Assembly (NCBI GenBank): GCA_020634135.1
Contig: JACKCG010000001.1
Span: forward strand, 496,001 to 560,000
DNA length: 64,000 bases
Direction: 5' to 3'
From: Anaerolineaceae bacterium
GTDB taxonomy: Bacteria > Chloroflexota > Anaerolineae > Aggregatilineales > Phototrophicaceae
Shown: positions 8,870 to 17,089 of the stretch, in pieces
How positions within the stretch are numbered: the stretch's first letter is position 1
Layout: each line of letters opens with the position of its first letter
The notes under the pieces: generated by a model
What the model was told of the DNA's origin: nothing
Database searches by the model: none
Seen by the model: the letters and a program-made list of their open reading frames with translations, nothing else
Made by a program: the position numbers and the translations under genes

Positions 8870-9712
8870 TTACACTCCAATCTGTACTTCAATGCGATCT
8901 CCGATAGAAACGCCCAGGCGGGCCACCGCGCTGCCCTGGTTTACCGCGATTTCCAAATAGCCGCTGCTGCCCACCAGCAGCAATAAGCCGCCGCGTTCGA
9001 CTTCGCTGTACGCAACCTGAATAGGTGTAATGGTGTGATGATTAATCGTTGTCGAAACCTGTGCGGCGCGGAGCCGGATAGGATCACGCAGCTTGCCGAA
9101 GCGGGGGTGCAGTGTGAGTGTTTCAGGGTCAACCCAGTCCATCTGGCCGATACTGGTAATGATGTTGCCGAAGTGGTCAATATGGGCAATTTCACCTGTG
9201 ATGGTGCTGCCCTCGATGCTCAAGTGTGGAATCGGCTGCTTGAACAGGTATTCGATTTCCGGACCAAGTTTGAATAGGGGAATACCGGCTGCCAGATGTG
9301 CCGCTGCTGGCGCAAAAATGTCTCGTCCATGAAAGGTGTTGCTGACAACATTGCGTTGGTAAGTCCTGTTGCTGAGTTCTACAATCGTGTACGACTCGTA
9401 TTCGGCCAGCAGATAGGTGAGGATGCCATTATCCGGCGCCACGAATACATAATCATGTGTCTGAACGGCGATAGGTTTGCGGGTACTGCCAACACCTGGA
9501 TCCACCACGATGAGGAAAATTGTGCCGGACTGAAAATAGCGGTAGCTGTTGAGCAGGGCAAAAGCAGCCTGGCGGACGTTCTGTGGGTTAATCTTATGAG
9601 TGATGTCTACAAAGTGCGCCTCTGGACAGATGCCCTGCATGACGCCCTTCATAACACCCACGTAGGTGTCATCCAGGCCAAAGTCGGTAAGCAGTGCGAT
9701 TGTTGGATTCAT
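8870..9712 (-). CDS. SAM hydroxide adenosyltransferase (DUF62 family)
   Basis: A 280-residue member of the DUF62 / SAM-dependent chlorinase-fluorinase superfamily. Most bacterial members use water or hydroxide to split S-adenosylmethionine into adenosine and methionine. The N-terminus LLTDFGLDD and the segment VVDPGVGSTRK, with FHGRDIF further on, supply the Asp, Arg and His associated with the hydroxide-adding type. No halogenase-specific feature was seen. The C-terminal barrel begins around residue 170. AGAGG lies 5 nt before the ATG. It is the first gene of a pair with murA and is divergent from the his operon. Confidence 0.85.
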   Translation of the reverse strand: MNPTIALLTDFGLDDTYVGVMKGVMQGICPEAHFVDITHKINPQNVRQAAFALLNSYRYFQSGTIFLIVVDPGVGSTRKPIAVQTHDYVFVAPDNGILTYLLAEYESYTIVELSNRTYQRNVVSNTFHGRDIFAPAAAHLAAGIPLFKLGPEIEYLFKQPIPHLSIEGSTITGEIAHIDHFGNIITSIGQMDWVDPETLTLHPRFGKLRDPIRLRAAQVSTTINHHTITPIQVAYSEVERGGLLLLVGSSGYLEIAVNQGSAVARLGVSIGDRIEVQIGV

Positions 9713-9821
9713 AAGAGCCTCTTCCCTAGATCACACGCAGCAGGTTGCAGGCGCGTCATAGGCGGTTTGAAACGGGCAGTGTATCAACTCTTACCTTGAT
9801 TGTAAAACGGGCGGTGATTTA

Positions 9822-9850
9822 TTGACAACTGTTTTGTGGACGGCTATACT
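9822..9850 (+). promoter_or_regulatory. Sigma70-type promoter of the his operon
   Basis: A consensus -35 TTGACA (9822-9827), a 17-nt spacer and a near-consensus -10 TATACT (9845-9850). Transcription should start near 9857, 23 nt before the leader-peptide ATG. Confidence 0.85.
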
Positions 9851-9879
9851 GGCACATACTCAATAGGGGAGTGTTTTTC

Positions 9880-9939
9880 ATGCAGTGGCAGCATCATTAT
9901 CTGTTTCATAGTATCCCTTCAGTGTTGGACGGTATGTAA
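9880..9939 (+). CDS. Candidate histidine-operon leader peptide (19 aa)
   Basis: A short frame, ATG 9880 to TAA 9937-9939, encodes MQWQHHYLFHSIPSVLDGM, with three His among its first ten residues (CAT codons at 9892-9897 and 9907-9909). GGGGAG lies about 8 nt before the ATG. The frame begins about 23 nt after the predicted transcription start and lies between a strong promoter and a terminator in front of hisH. This is the arrangement of amino-acid attenuators such as enterobacterial hisL. The His density, location and pairing potential of its 3' half with the terminator support translation-coupled attenuation. The peptide itself probably has no other role. Confidence 0.7.
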   Translation: MQWQHHYLFHSIPSVLDGM

Positions 9940-9992
9940 CCATCACTCTGGTTTGAGTTTTCCAGATAGCCCGCACTGAGCGGGTTTTTTTT
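9913..9992 (+). promoter_or_regulatory. Candidate his attenuator: terminator with competing antiterminator
   Basis: Terminator: CCCGC (9970-9974), loop ACTGA, GCGGG (9980-9984), then eight T (9985-9992). Antiterminator: bases 9913-9928 in the leader-peptide frame can pair with 9970-9985. I count 14 of 16 positions paired, three of them G-U, with an uninterrupted core of 8 pairs (9918-9925 with 9973-9980). The two structures share the terminator stem and exclude each other. A ribosome stalled at the His-His codons would leave 9913-9928 free, while one at the stop codon would cover it. A small hairpin, 9938-9942 with 9949-9953, overlaps the stop codon. Pairing was worked out by hand. Confidence 0.65.
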
Positions 9993-10013
9993 GTTTTATC
10001 GAAAGGAAAGGGT

Positions 10014-10625
10014 ATGCTGGCGGTCATTGATTACGGTGCGGGCAATTTGCGGAGTGTTCTTCATGCACTGAACTATCTGGGCGTAGGCGACATTCGGGTG
10101 GTACGTGGCCCGCGTGATCTGCGTGAGGTAGATAAGATCATCCTGCCCGGCGTGGGTGCATTTGGGGCAGGAATGCAGAAGCTCCATGAGCAGGATTTGG
10201 TGCAGCCGATTAAGGACGCGGTGTTTGCCGGGAAACCATACCTGGGAATTTGCCTGGGGATGCAATTCCTTTTTGAGAGTAGTGACGAAATGGGAAATTA
10301 TGCTGGGTTGGGGCTTTTGCCGGGACATGTCACTCGTTTTGCGCCGCTGCCTGGTCTCAAGATTCCGCACATGGGCTGGAATCAGCTAGAATTACAGCGT
10401 CCTTCTACTCTATTGAAAGGGGCTGAAGCCGGATATGCGTACTTTGTCCACAGCTACTACTGTGTCCCGGCTGAGCGAGCGGATGTGGTCGCAACGGTGG
10501 ATTATGGCGGCGCGTTCGCGGCGGTTGTGCAGCGTAATCATATTTACGGGGTACAGTTTCACCCTGAGAAGAGCCAGCAGATGGGGCTGCGGATTCTGGC
10601 GAATTTTCTGGAGGTAGCAGCATGA
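10014..10625 (+). CDS. hisH: Imidazole glycerol phosphate synthase, glutaminase subunit HisH
   Basis: A 203-residue class I glutamine amidotransferase. It releases ammonia from glutamine for the cyclase HisF, making imidazole glycerol phosphate and AICAR. The catalytic triad is visible as Cys80 in GICLGMQ and His183/Glu185 in FHPEKS. The N-terminus AVIDYGAGNLRS is typical of HisH. It is the first structural gene of the hisHAFI operon, 21 nt after the attenuator T-run, with an AAAGG-type ribosome site. It overlaps hisA by 4 nt. Confidence 0.97.
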   Translation: MLAVIDYGAGNLRSVLHALNYLGVGDIRVVRGPRDLREVDKIILPGVGAFGAGMQKLHEQDLVQPIKDAVFAGKPYLGICLGMQFLFESSDEMGNYAGLGLLPGHVTRFAPLPGLKIPHMGWNQLELQRPSTLLKGAEAGYAYFVHSYYCVPAERADVVATVDYGGAFAAVVQRNHIYGVQFHPEKSQQMGLRILANFLEVAA

Positions 10626-11353
10626 TTATTTACCCGGCAATTGATCTGCGTGGCGGCAGGGTGGTGCGGCTGAAAGAGGGTGATCCTGACCGAGAGACAG
10701 TCTTCAGTGATGACCCGGTGGGGACGGCACAGAGCTGGATAGATCAAGGGGCGACCTGGATTCATATGGTCAACCTTGATGGCGCATTTGCAGCGGCTAA
10801 CGATAACGGACGTATCCTGGAAAAAGTAGCGCGACTCGGTGTAAGCGTGCAGTTTGGCGGTGGGCTGCGTGGCATGGCGGATATTGAGAGGGCAATTGAG
10901 CAGGGTGCGGCGCGGGTCGTTCTGGGGACAGTCGCTATCCAGCAACCGGAAATTGTGGCCGAGGCTGTTTCCCGCTGGGGCGCTGACCGGGTATGCGTGG
11001 CGTTGGATGCACGTAATGGAAAAGTCACCACGCACGGATGGCAGCAAACAGTAAATCTCACCCCGGTACAGGTTGGGCGGGATATGGCACAGCGGGGCGT
11101 GCGGCACGCTTTGTATACCGATGTCAACCGGGATGGCGGCTTGCAAGGGGTGAATGTCGAAGCGACTGTTGTGCTGGCACAGGAGACCGGCTTGCGGGTT
11201 ATTGCGTCCGGTGGTGTGAGTTCATTGGAGGACATACGTCAGTTAGCGGCAAGCCGCGTGGTGGCCGGGGCGGTGGTCGGTATGGCCCTATATGAGAAGA
11301 GATTGACATTGCCGGTGGCGCTGGCTGCCGCAGGGGGTGAAGATGTTGACTAA
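10622..11353 (+). CDS. hisA: Phosphoribosylformimino-AICAR-P isomerase HisA
   Basis: A 243-residue TIM-barrel enzyme that isomerises ProFAR to PRFAR in histidine synthesis. The catalytic Asp8 is in AIDLRGG and the second Asp in VALDARNG. The phosphate-binding loops FGGGLR and ASGGVSS are in place. The ATG lies inside the hisH stop (ATGA overlap), so translation is probably coupled. PriA-type dual function (with TrpF) cannot be excluded, but nothing in the sequence requires it. Confidence 0.97.
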   Translation: MIIYPAIDLRGGRVVRLKEGDPDRETVFSDDPVGTAQSWIDQGATWIHMVNLDGAFAAANDNGRILEKVARLGVSVQFGGGLRGMADIERAIEQGAARVVLGTVAIQQPEIVAEAVSRWGADRVCVALDARNGKVTTHGWQQTVNLTPVQVGRDMAQRGVRHALYTDVNRDGGLQGVNVEATVVLAQETGLRVIASGGVSSLEDIRQLAASRVVAGAVVGMALYEKRLTLPVALAAAGGEDVD

Positions 11354-12116
11354 ACGAATTATTCCCTGTCTGGATGTTATGGATGGACGGGTGGTGAAGG
11401 GTGTGAACTTCGTCAACCTGCGCGACGCCGGGGACCCGGTAGAGCAGGCCGCCGTCTATGACCGTGAAGGGGCGGATGAATTAGTGCTGCTGGATATTAC
11501 GGCCTCACATGAAAACCGAAACACCATGCTGGACATTGTGCGGCGTGTGGCGGATAGTATTTTCATCCCATTTTGTGTGGGCGGTGGTATTCGCACGATT
11601 GAGGATATTCGGGCAACGTTGCTGGCCGGGGCGGACAAGGTTTCGATCAACAGCGCTGCGGTGAAAAACCCGGATATTATCAGCCAGGGTGCATGGGGAT
11701 TTGGCAGCCAATGCATCGTGGTAGCGATTGATCCCCGGCGTGTAAATGGAAAATGGGTGGTGCATATCAATGGTGGGCGTGTGCCGACGGATAAAGAGGC
11801 GGTTGCCTGGGCGCAGGAAGTCGAACAACGCGGCGCGGGCGAGATTCTGCTGACGAGTATGGACCGAGACGGAACAAAAGCCGGTTATGATATCGAGCTT
11901 ACGCGGGCGGTGGCCGCTGCTGTTTCTATTCCGGTGATCGCTTCTGGCGGGGCAGGGTCGAAACCGCACTTTTACGAGGCGCTCACTGAGGGCAAAGCTG
12001 ATGCCGCTCTGGCGGCGAGCTTGTTTCACTATAATGAGCTGCGTATTGGTGACTTGAAGGCGTATCTGGCAGAAATGGGTGTCCCAATGAGACTTTCGGG
12101 ATGGGAGAACCTGTGA
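11343..12116 (+). CDS. hisF: Imidazole glycerol phosphate synthase, cyclase subunit HisF
   Basis: A 257-residue TIM barrel that condenses PRFAR with ammonia from HisH. Catalytic residues Asp11 (RIIPCLDV) and the Asp of VVAIDPRR are visible, as are CVGGGIRT and ASGGAGS. I use the ATG at 11343, which is preceded by AGGGGGTG and gives the usual N-terminus MLTKRIIPCLD. A GTG two codons upstream is also open. It overlaps the end of hisA by 11 nt. Confidence 0.97.
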   Translation: MLTKRIIPCLDVMDGRVVKGVNFVNLRDAGDPVEQAAVYDREGADELVLLDITASHENRNTMLDIVRRVADSIFIPFCVGGGIRTIEDIRATLLAGADKVSINSAAVKNPDIISQGAWGFGSQCIVVAIDPRRVNGKWVVHINGGRVPTDKEAVAWAQEVEQRGAGEILLTSMDRDGTKAGYDIELTRAVAAAVSIPVIASGGAGSKPHFYEALTEGKADAALAASLFHYNELRIGDLKAYLAEMGVPMRLSGWENL

Positions 12117-12433
12117 TGTTCGAACAAATCAAGTGGGATGCCCAGGGATTAGTTCCGACAGTGGTGCAGGATGCGCAGACACTGCGGGTTTTGATGGTGG
12201 CCTATATGAACCGCGAATCGTTGGAACAGACGTTAGCGATAGGGGAAACCGTGTTCTGGAGCCGCAGCCGGAGCGAACTTTGGCACAAAGGGGCGACTTC
12301 CGGCAATACGCAGCGAGTGCAGGCGATCTACGTGGATTGCGATGGAGACACTTTGCTTGTGGAGGTCAATCCTAAGGGGCCGGCCTGCCACACCGGGAAC
12401 ATCTCCTGTTTTTATCGCAGATTGGCTGAATAA
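12116..12433 (+). CDS. hisI: Phosphoribosyl-AMP cyclohydrolase HisI
   Basis: A 105-residue cyclohydrolase that opens the adenine ring of PR-AMP, the third step of histidine synthesis. Visible motifs are WSRSRSELWHKG, the metal-binding DCDGD and the zinc Cys in CHTGN. The start at 12116 overlaps the hisF stop (TGATG) and is preceded by GGGAG; an in-frame ATG at 12101 is less likely. The protein has only the cyclohydrolase domain. The pyrophosphohydrolase partner HisE is encoded separately at 48832-49107. Confidence 0.96.
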   Translation: MFEQIKWDAQGLVPTVVQDAQTLRVLMVAYMNRESLEQTLAIGETVFWSRSRSELWHKGATSGNTQRVQAIYVDCDGDTLLVEVNPKGPACHTGNISCFYRRLAE

Positions 12434-12471
12434 ACCTGCGGACAGTCGCATAGAATCTAAACTGTGCAAAC

Positions 12472-12500
12472 TTGCCCGTATAGTATACTCTCTATATAAT
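12472..12500 (+). promoter_or_regulatory. Sigma70-type promoter for the PAS histidine kinase
   Basis: -35 TTGCCC (12472-12477), a 17-nt spacer and a perfect -10 TATAAT (12495-12500), 44 nt before the kinase start. It gives the kinase its own transcript, separate from hisI. Confidence 0.7.
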
Positions 12501-12544
12501 CTACTCAAACGTATTAGTGCATGATCTATCCGTGTGAGGCATGA

Positions 12545-14062
12545 ATGTCCCAATCAACTGCGGTCCACAAGCAGGATTTAGCAGGACTGTTACGTGAAGT
12601 CCTTCACATTATGGCGACAGATTCCAAGTCTGAAAGCAGCGCTTCACAACTGCTGAAACTGGCACAAACCCTTACCGGGGCTGTTGGGGCATGTCTTAGC
12701 CTATTTGATGATCCCGATACGCATGTTGTTGTAGGGGAAGGCGAAGAATGGGTTGGGCGACGCAGTGTACTGCGCGACCTGGCACAAACAATGGCTCCTG
12801 GCGTGCATGTCAACCAGCCCTTGCCCACTGGGTTGGTGGTGCAATACAACGGTTGGTTGGTCGCGCCACTCCAGGTAAAGGATGAAACTAAGGGAGTGGT
12901 CTGGTTATCTTTTCCATCCCAGCCCGCGTTGACCGAAAGCGATCTCGCGGCGGTTAATGCAATTGTTGATGGGTTGGTGATCGTTGCAACCAATCTGCTT
13001 CTGGACGGGCAGCGGGATAATGCCGACCAATTGAGTATGTCACTTCTAATGAGCATCCCTGACCCGCTGCTGGTGCTGGATGATGAAAAGCGGGTTATGC
13101 TGCTGAATCCGGCTGCTGAATCCGCATTCAATGTGGTACTAGCTGAAATGAGGGGACACCCGTTAGCGGATGTGATTCGCGCGACGGAACTGGTAGCCCT
13201 GGTCGAGGAAGCCCAGCAAACTCTGACCGAATGGACAAATGAAACCGGCAGCACCTTTGCGCCGCGAGTTACCACGGTACGCAATGAGGACGGTGAAATT
13301 GAGGGTTGGATTCTGGCATTGCGCGACATTACCCGTTTCAAACGGTTGAACCGCAACCAGAGCGAATTTATGCGGATCGTATCGCATGATTTGCGCTCAC
13401 CACTGACATCTATGCAAGGATTTGCCAGTATGCTCGAAATGGTGGGAGAACTCAACGAAAAGCAAGACCATTTTGTGAACAAAATTCTATCCGGCATCAC
13501 GCAGATGACCTCACTGGTGGACAATATCCAGGATGCCGGGCGATATGACCCGGAAACCGGCTTCTATGAATTGTCCCGCTCACACGTTGATCTGACTGAA
13601 ATGGTGAACCGTATCGTGGATAACCATCTTGTCCCGGCGGAAAAACAGGAACTTACGATCAATATCAAGACTGGCGACGATGTGCCGATTGTCAATGTGG
13701 ACTACAACATGCTAGAGCGGGCGATCACGAACCTGGTGGATAATGCTATCAAATACACGCCCAACGGCGGCATAATTGAGGTGGGTGTGGATTGCAGAGA
13801 CGACTTAGTATTGGTTTCGGTTCGTGATACGGGATTGGGTATCAGCTCGGAGAATCAGAAGCGCCTGTTTGAGCGCCATGTGCGCCTGGCCCGCCAGGAG
13901 CATAAGCGGATTAAAGGCAGTGGCTTGGGACTGTTCATTGTGCGCAGTGTCGCTCAACGTCACGGTGGTAATGCCTGGGTGGAAAGTGATGAGGGGAAAG
14001 GAAGCTGCTTTTTCCTGAGTGTTCCGTTGAGTGGGGCGAATTTAATCGGTTCGCACGAATAA
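12545..14062 (+). CDS. PAS-domain sensor histidine kinase, apparently soluble
   Basis: A 505-residue kinase. Residues 25-160 look like a divergent GAF-type domain, residues 165-265 a PAS domain (SIPDPLLVLDD), followed by HisKA with the phosphoacceptor His281 in VSHDLRSPLTS. The HATPase domain has the N box NLVDNAIKYTP, G1 DTGLGIS and G2 GSGLGLFIVR. No transmembrane segment is obvious, so it probably senses a cytoplasmic signal. No response regulator gene is adjacent, so the kinase is an orphan in this window. It has its own promoter upstream and ends at a strong terminator. Confidence 0.92.
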   Translation: MSQSTAVHKQDLAGLLREVLHIMATDSKSESSASQLLKLAQTLTGAVGACLSLFDDPDTHVVVGEGEEWVGRRSVLRDLAQTMAPGVHVNQPLPTGLVVQYNGWLVAPLQVKDETKGVVWLSFPSQPALTESDLAAVNAIVDGLVIVATNLLLDGQRDNADQLSMSLLMSIPDPLLVLDDEKRVMLLNPAAESAFNVVLAEMRGHPLADVIRATELVALVEEAQQTLTEWTNETGSTFAPRVTTVRNEDGEIEGWILALRDITRFKRLNRNQSEFMRIVSHDLRSPLTSMQGFASMLEMVGELNEKQDHFVNKILSGITQMTSLVDNIQDAGRYDPETGFYELSRSHVDLTEMVNRIVDNHLVPAEKQELTINIKTGDDVPIVNVDYNMLERAITNLVDNAIKYTPNGGIIEVGVDCRDDLVLVSVRDTGLGISSENQKRLFERHVRLARQEHKRIKGSGLGLFIVRSVAQRHGGNAWVESDEGKGSCFFLSVPLSGANLIGSHE

Positions 14063-14091
14063 ATTCTATCTACGCTCGCTGAATAGGTTAT

Positions 14092-14120
14092 AATGACCCC
14101 GCTTGACGGGGTTATTTTGT
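14092..14120 (+). terminator. Intrinsic terminator between the histidine kinase and mutL
   Basis: A 10-bp stem, 14092-14101 with 14107-14116 and loop CTTGA, is followed by TTGTT. A TATAAT (14089-14094) overlaps the first arm and could be the -10 of a mutL promoter, but I find no convincing -35. Confidence 0.75.
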
Positions 14121-14134
14121 TAGGGTTGTGTACT

Positions 14135-15967
14135 ATGTCTATTCATGTGCTGTCTGACCTGGTTGTTGCCCAGATTGCTGCCGGGGAGGTGGTGGAACGC
14201 CCGGCTTCGGCAGTTAAGGAACTTGTAGAAAACGCGCTTGATGCCGGGGCGACACACATTGAAATTGCGATTTCTGGCAGTGGTCGGCAGATGATCCGTA
14301 TCAGCGATAATGGCTCCGGTATTCCAGCGGACGAAGTTGACCTTGCTTTTCAGCGTCACGCGACCAGTAAGCTGCAAACACTGGATGATCTGGCGCAAAT
14401 ACAGACTCTTGGTTTCCGGGGTGAGGCCCTGGCGAGTATTGCGGCAGTCAGCCAGCTTGCGATGACGACACGCCACCGGGATGACGCGACAGGCACACGT
14501 CTGCGGCTAAATGGTGGGATGATAATCCAGCGCGACACGGTGGGAGCACCCGCCGGGACCGTGATTACTGTCGAGAATCTGTTTTTCAACACTCCCGCTC
14601 GCCTGAAATTTCTTAAAAAAGAAACCACTGAAAAGCGTCACATTATCACCGTTGTGACACGGTACGCGATGGCCTATCCGCAGGTGCGTTTTGTGCTGCT
14701 GCAGGATGGGCGTGAAGTATTCCGTTCGAGCGGTAGCGGGCAGTTAGCCGATGTGCTGGTGGCGGCGCTGGGTATTGACAGCTTCAAGGATATGGTGGAA
14801 GTGGATGGGGAAACACAGCCTGAGCCAGATGCCATACCCATTCGGGTGACTGGCTACACGTCCGCCCCTAATCTCAACCGGGCGGATCGCACCCATATCA
14901 CACTTTTTGTCAATGGACGCTCGATTCAGGATACCAGCCTGACATATGCCGTTACCCAGGCCTATCATACGCTACTGATGACTGGGCGGCATCCGGTAGC
15001 CGTTTTGCTGATCGAACTCGCGCCGGAAGATGTGGATGTCAACGTGCATCCAACAAAAGCTGAAGTGCGCTTCAAAGACCCTGGTGCAGTGTTTTCTGCT
15101 GTACAGCGTGCGGTACGTCAGGCAGTAGTCATGCTGGCGCAAACGCCGACTTTGCGAGGTGGTCGCTATATTCTTCAGAATCGGAACGTAGAGCAGATGG
15201 GCGGTGAAAGCTGGACAACCGCCGGAATCCAGGGCCGGACACAGCTCGACATGGACTTAGACCTGGAGGGCGCGGGGCAGTATCCCCGTCAGTTGCCCGG
15301 ACAGCAGATGGACACCGATAGCGATGATTCGGATGACCCTACTGCAATTCCGGTGGGTTTGGGCGCTCCCGCCAGGCCGCGCACGCTGCCGATTTTACGG
15401 GTAATCGGACAGGTTGGTGCGACCTACATTGTGGCGGAGGGTCCAGCGGGATTGTATCTGGTAGACCAGCACGCTGCGCACGAACGCATTCTGTATGAGC
15501 AGTTTATAGCAGAACATGCCCGCCATGAGCAGCCCCGGCAGTACGCACTCGAATCGCAGACAATTGACCTCGCCCCAGGTGAAAGCCGGCTGGTAGAGGC
15601 GAACCTGGATGCGCTGCAGGCAGTGGGCTTTGAGGTTGAGCCGTTTGGTAGTAACACATTCGTGATTCGTAGCGTCCCCGCGATGCTGGCTGACTACGCA
15701 CCTGTGGATGTATTCCTGGGTATTCTGGAAGACCTGGAGCAGGGTCACCAACCAGGGCAAGCGTCAATTGAGGAGAAAATTATTATACGAGTATGCAAGC
15801 AGGCAGCCGTCAAAGCCGGGCAGATTCTCAGCCTGACAGAAATGCAAGGACTGATCCGTCAGCTAGAACGCTGCCAATCCCCGCATACCTGCCCACATGG
15901 TCGCCCGACGATGTTGCACATGACGAGCGACCAGTTAGCGCGTGAGTTCGGGCGCCTGGGGCACTAA
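14135..15967 (+). CDS. mutL: DNA mismatch repair protein MutL, endonuclease type
   Basis: A 610-residue mismatch-repair ATPase. N-terminal GHKL motifs are ELVENALDAGA, DNGSGI and GFRGEALASI. The C-terminal domain carries DQHAAHERILYE, matching the DQHA(X)2E(X)4E metal-dependent nicking motif, and CPHGRP close to the end. It should therefore nick the error-containing strand itself, as in organisms without MutH. I use the ATG at 14135, where homology begins; an ATG at 14093 lies inside the terminator. A variable acidic linker spans roughly residues 365-415. mutS is not in the window. The gene overlaps the next, convergent gene by 4 nt. Confidence 0.96.
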   Translation: MSIHVLSDLVVAQIAAGEVVERPASAVKELVENALDAGATHIEIAISGSGRQMIRISDNGSGIPADEVDLAFQRHATSKLQTLDDLAQIQTLGFRGEALASIAAVSQLAMTTRHRDDATGTRLRLNGGMIIQRDTVGAPAGTVITVENLFFNTPARLKFLKKETTEKRHIITVVTRYAMAYPQVRFVLLQDGREVFRSSGSGQLADVLVAALGIDSFKDMVEVDGETQPEPDAIPIRVTGYTSAPNLNRADRTHITLFVNGRSIQDTSLTYAVTQAYHTLLMTGRHPVAVLLIELAPEDVDVNVHPTKAEVRFKDPGAVFSAVQRAVRQAVVMLAQTPTLRGGRYILQNRNVEQMGGESWTTAGIQGRTQLDMDLDLEGAGQYPRQLPGQQMDTDSDDSDDPTAIPVGLGAPARPRTLPILRVIGQVGATYIVAEGPAGLYLVDQHAAHERILYEQFIAEHARHEQPRQYALESQTIDLAPGESRLVEANLDALQAVGFEVEPFGSNTFVIRSVPAMLADYAPVDVFLGILEDLEQGHQPGQASIEEKIIIRVCKQAAVKAGQILSLTEMQGLIRQLERCQSPHTCPHGRPTMLHMTSDQLAREFGRLGH

Positions 15968-17085
15968 CGACTTTGCCAGGTGAAACTATGAGTAGGCGGC
16001 GGGCCGCTGATAATACTATATACGCCTGATTGATTAGGGCGGGCAACGGCTACTGTCCAGTTCACGGTATGAGCCTGTCCATCGGTTGGGATCAGCGAAT
16101 CGGGGATTTGTAGGGATGTCTCTTTCGTCACCCCGGCAAAGCTGGCGGCATTCGTCTGATCGGTAATCTGAACCAGATAAACCTCATTATCCCCCAGGAT
16201 GCCGGCGCTCACCCACTGCAAACGGAATACGCCGGGTGGGGCGATTGCGCCTTCGGGTGGGAATACGGCGATTGGTGGTGCGAACGTTGGTGTCACGGTT
16301 GGTGTTTCACTTCCGGAAGGTGTGGGCGAGAGAGTTGGCGTCGGTGTTGGGGCGGGTACATTAATGGCCTGCCCGACGCTGAGCGGGACAATGCAGTTCG
16401 GGCCGCCACTGGGGTTGGATAGGTCGCAGCCGAAGATGTTCAAATCCGGGTTCATCTGCGAGATGATTTCCAGCGTGATTTTATAGTCCTCGATAATCTT
16501 GAGTAAGTTATCACCATCCTGCACAATGTACTGGATAACACTGCTGTTGGCGGGCAGTGTGACTACGGGGCCTTCTCCACCAACCGCGGTTTCCACATTG
16601 GCGGGGGTAGGGGTTACCGTTTGTCGCGGGATGAGAATGAGTGACCCGGCGCCTGGCAGGATGTCGGCATTCGGGATGTTGTCGTTGAGGGCAACGACCT
16701 GGTCAATGATGCTGCCCGTGCCGACGCTGAGATCGGTATACCCGTATAGCTGAACGATGTATCCGAGTGTTTCGTTTTGTGCCATGATGTGTTCATACGG
16801 TCCCGGTGTATCGCTGGGAGTTGGGGTTTCGGATGGCGGCGGCGGGGAAGGGCTGGGCGTAGCAGAAGCGATCTGCGGTTGTGCTGGCAGGGTCGCGCTG
16901 GCAGGTAACGTCAGGGTTGGCTCAGGGGTGTTGCTGGCAATGATGGCCTGCACCGTTGGGGTAGCGCCGCCAGGATTGAGATTCAGGTTACAGCCAGTCA
17001 ATGCCATGATACTGACCAGGATTAACATTGCCGGTAGTCTCACCGGACTGCCGCTGGCAAATGCTTGCTGCCGAGTTATACACAT
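15964..17085 (-). CDS. LysM-domain lipoprotein
   Basis: A 373-residue exported protein. The N-terminus has a hydrophobic stretch ending in the lipobox MALTGC, so it should be lipid-anchored outside the cytoplasmic membrane. Two LysM-like modules follow, one around MAQNETLGYIVQLYG and one around VQDGDNLLKIIEDYK, joined by Pro/Thr/Ser-rich linkers. A C-terminal beta-rich domain resembles the last domain of the neighbouring gene. LysM usually binds peptidoglycan or other GlcNAc polymers. I use the ATG at 17085 (GGAGG 8 nt upstream); it begins 4 nt after the stop of the gene at 17090-18451. No catalytic domain is seen. Confidence 0.83.
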   Translation of the reverse strand: MCITRQQAFASGSPVRLPAMLILVSIMALTGCNLNLNPGGATPTVQAIIASNTPEPTLTLPASATLPAQPQIASATPSPSPPPPSETPTPSDTPGPYEHIMAQNETLGYIVQLYGYTDLSVGTGSIIDQVVALNDNIPNADILPGAGSLILIPRQTVTPTPANVETAVGGEGPVVTLPANSSVIQYIVQDGDNLLKIIEDYKITLEIISQMNPDLNIFGCDLSNPSGGPNCIVPLSVGQAINVPAPTPTPTLSPTPSGSETPTVTPTFAPPIAVFPPEGAIAPPGVFRLQWVSAGILGDNEVYLVQITDQTNAASFAGVTKETSLQIPDSLIPTDGQAHTVNWTVAVARPNQSGVYSIISGPPPTHSFTWQSR

Positions 17086-17089
17086 AAAA

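Noticed and set aside
12604..13524. 306-codon frame antisense to the PAS histidine kinase
   Set aside because: The plus strand encodes intact kinase motifs through the same region; the antisense product is Ser/Thr/Arg-rich without features.
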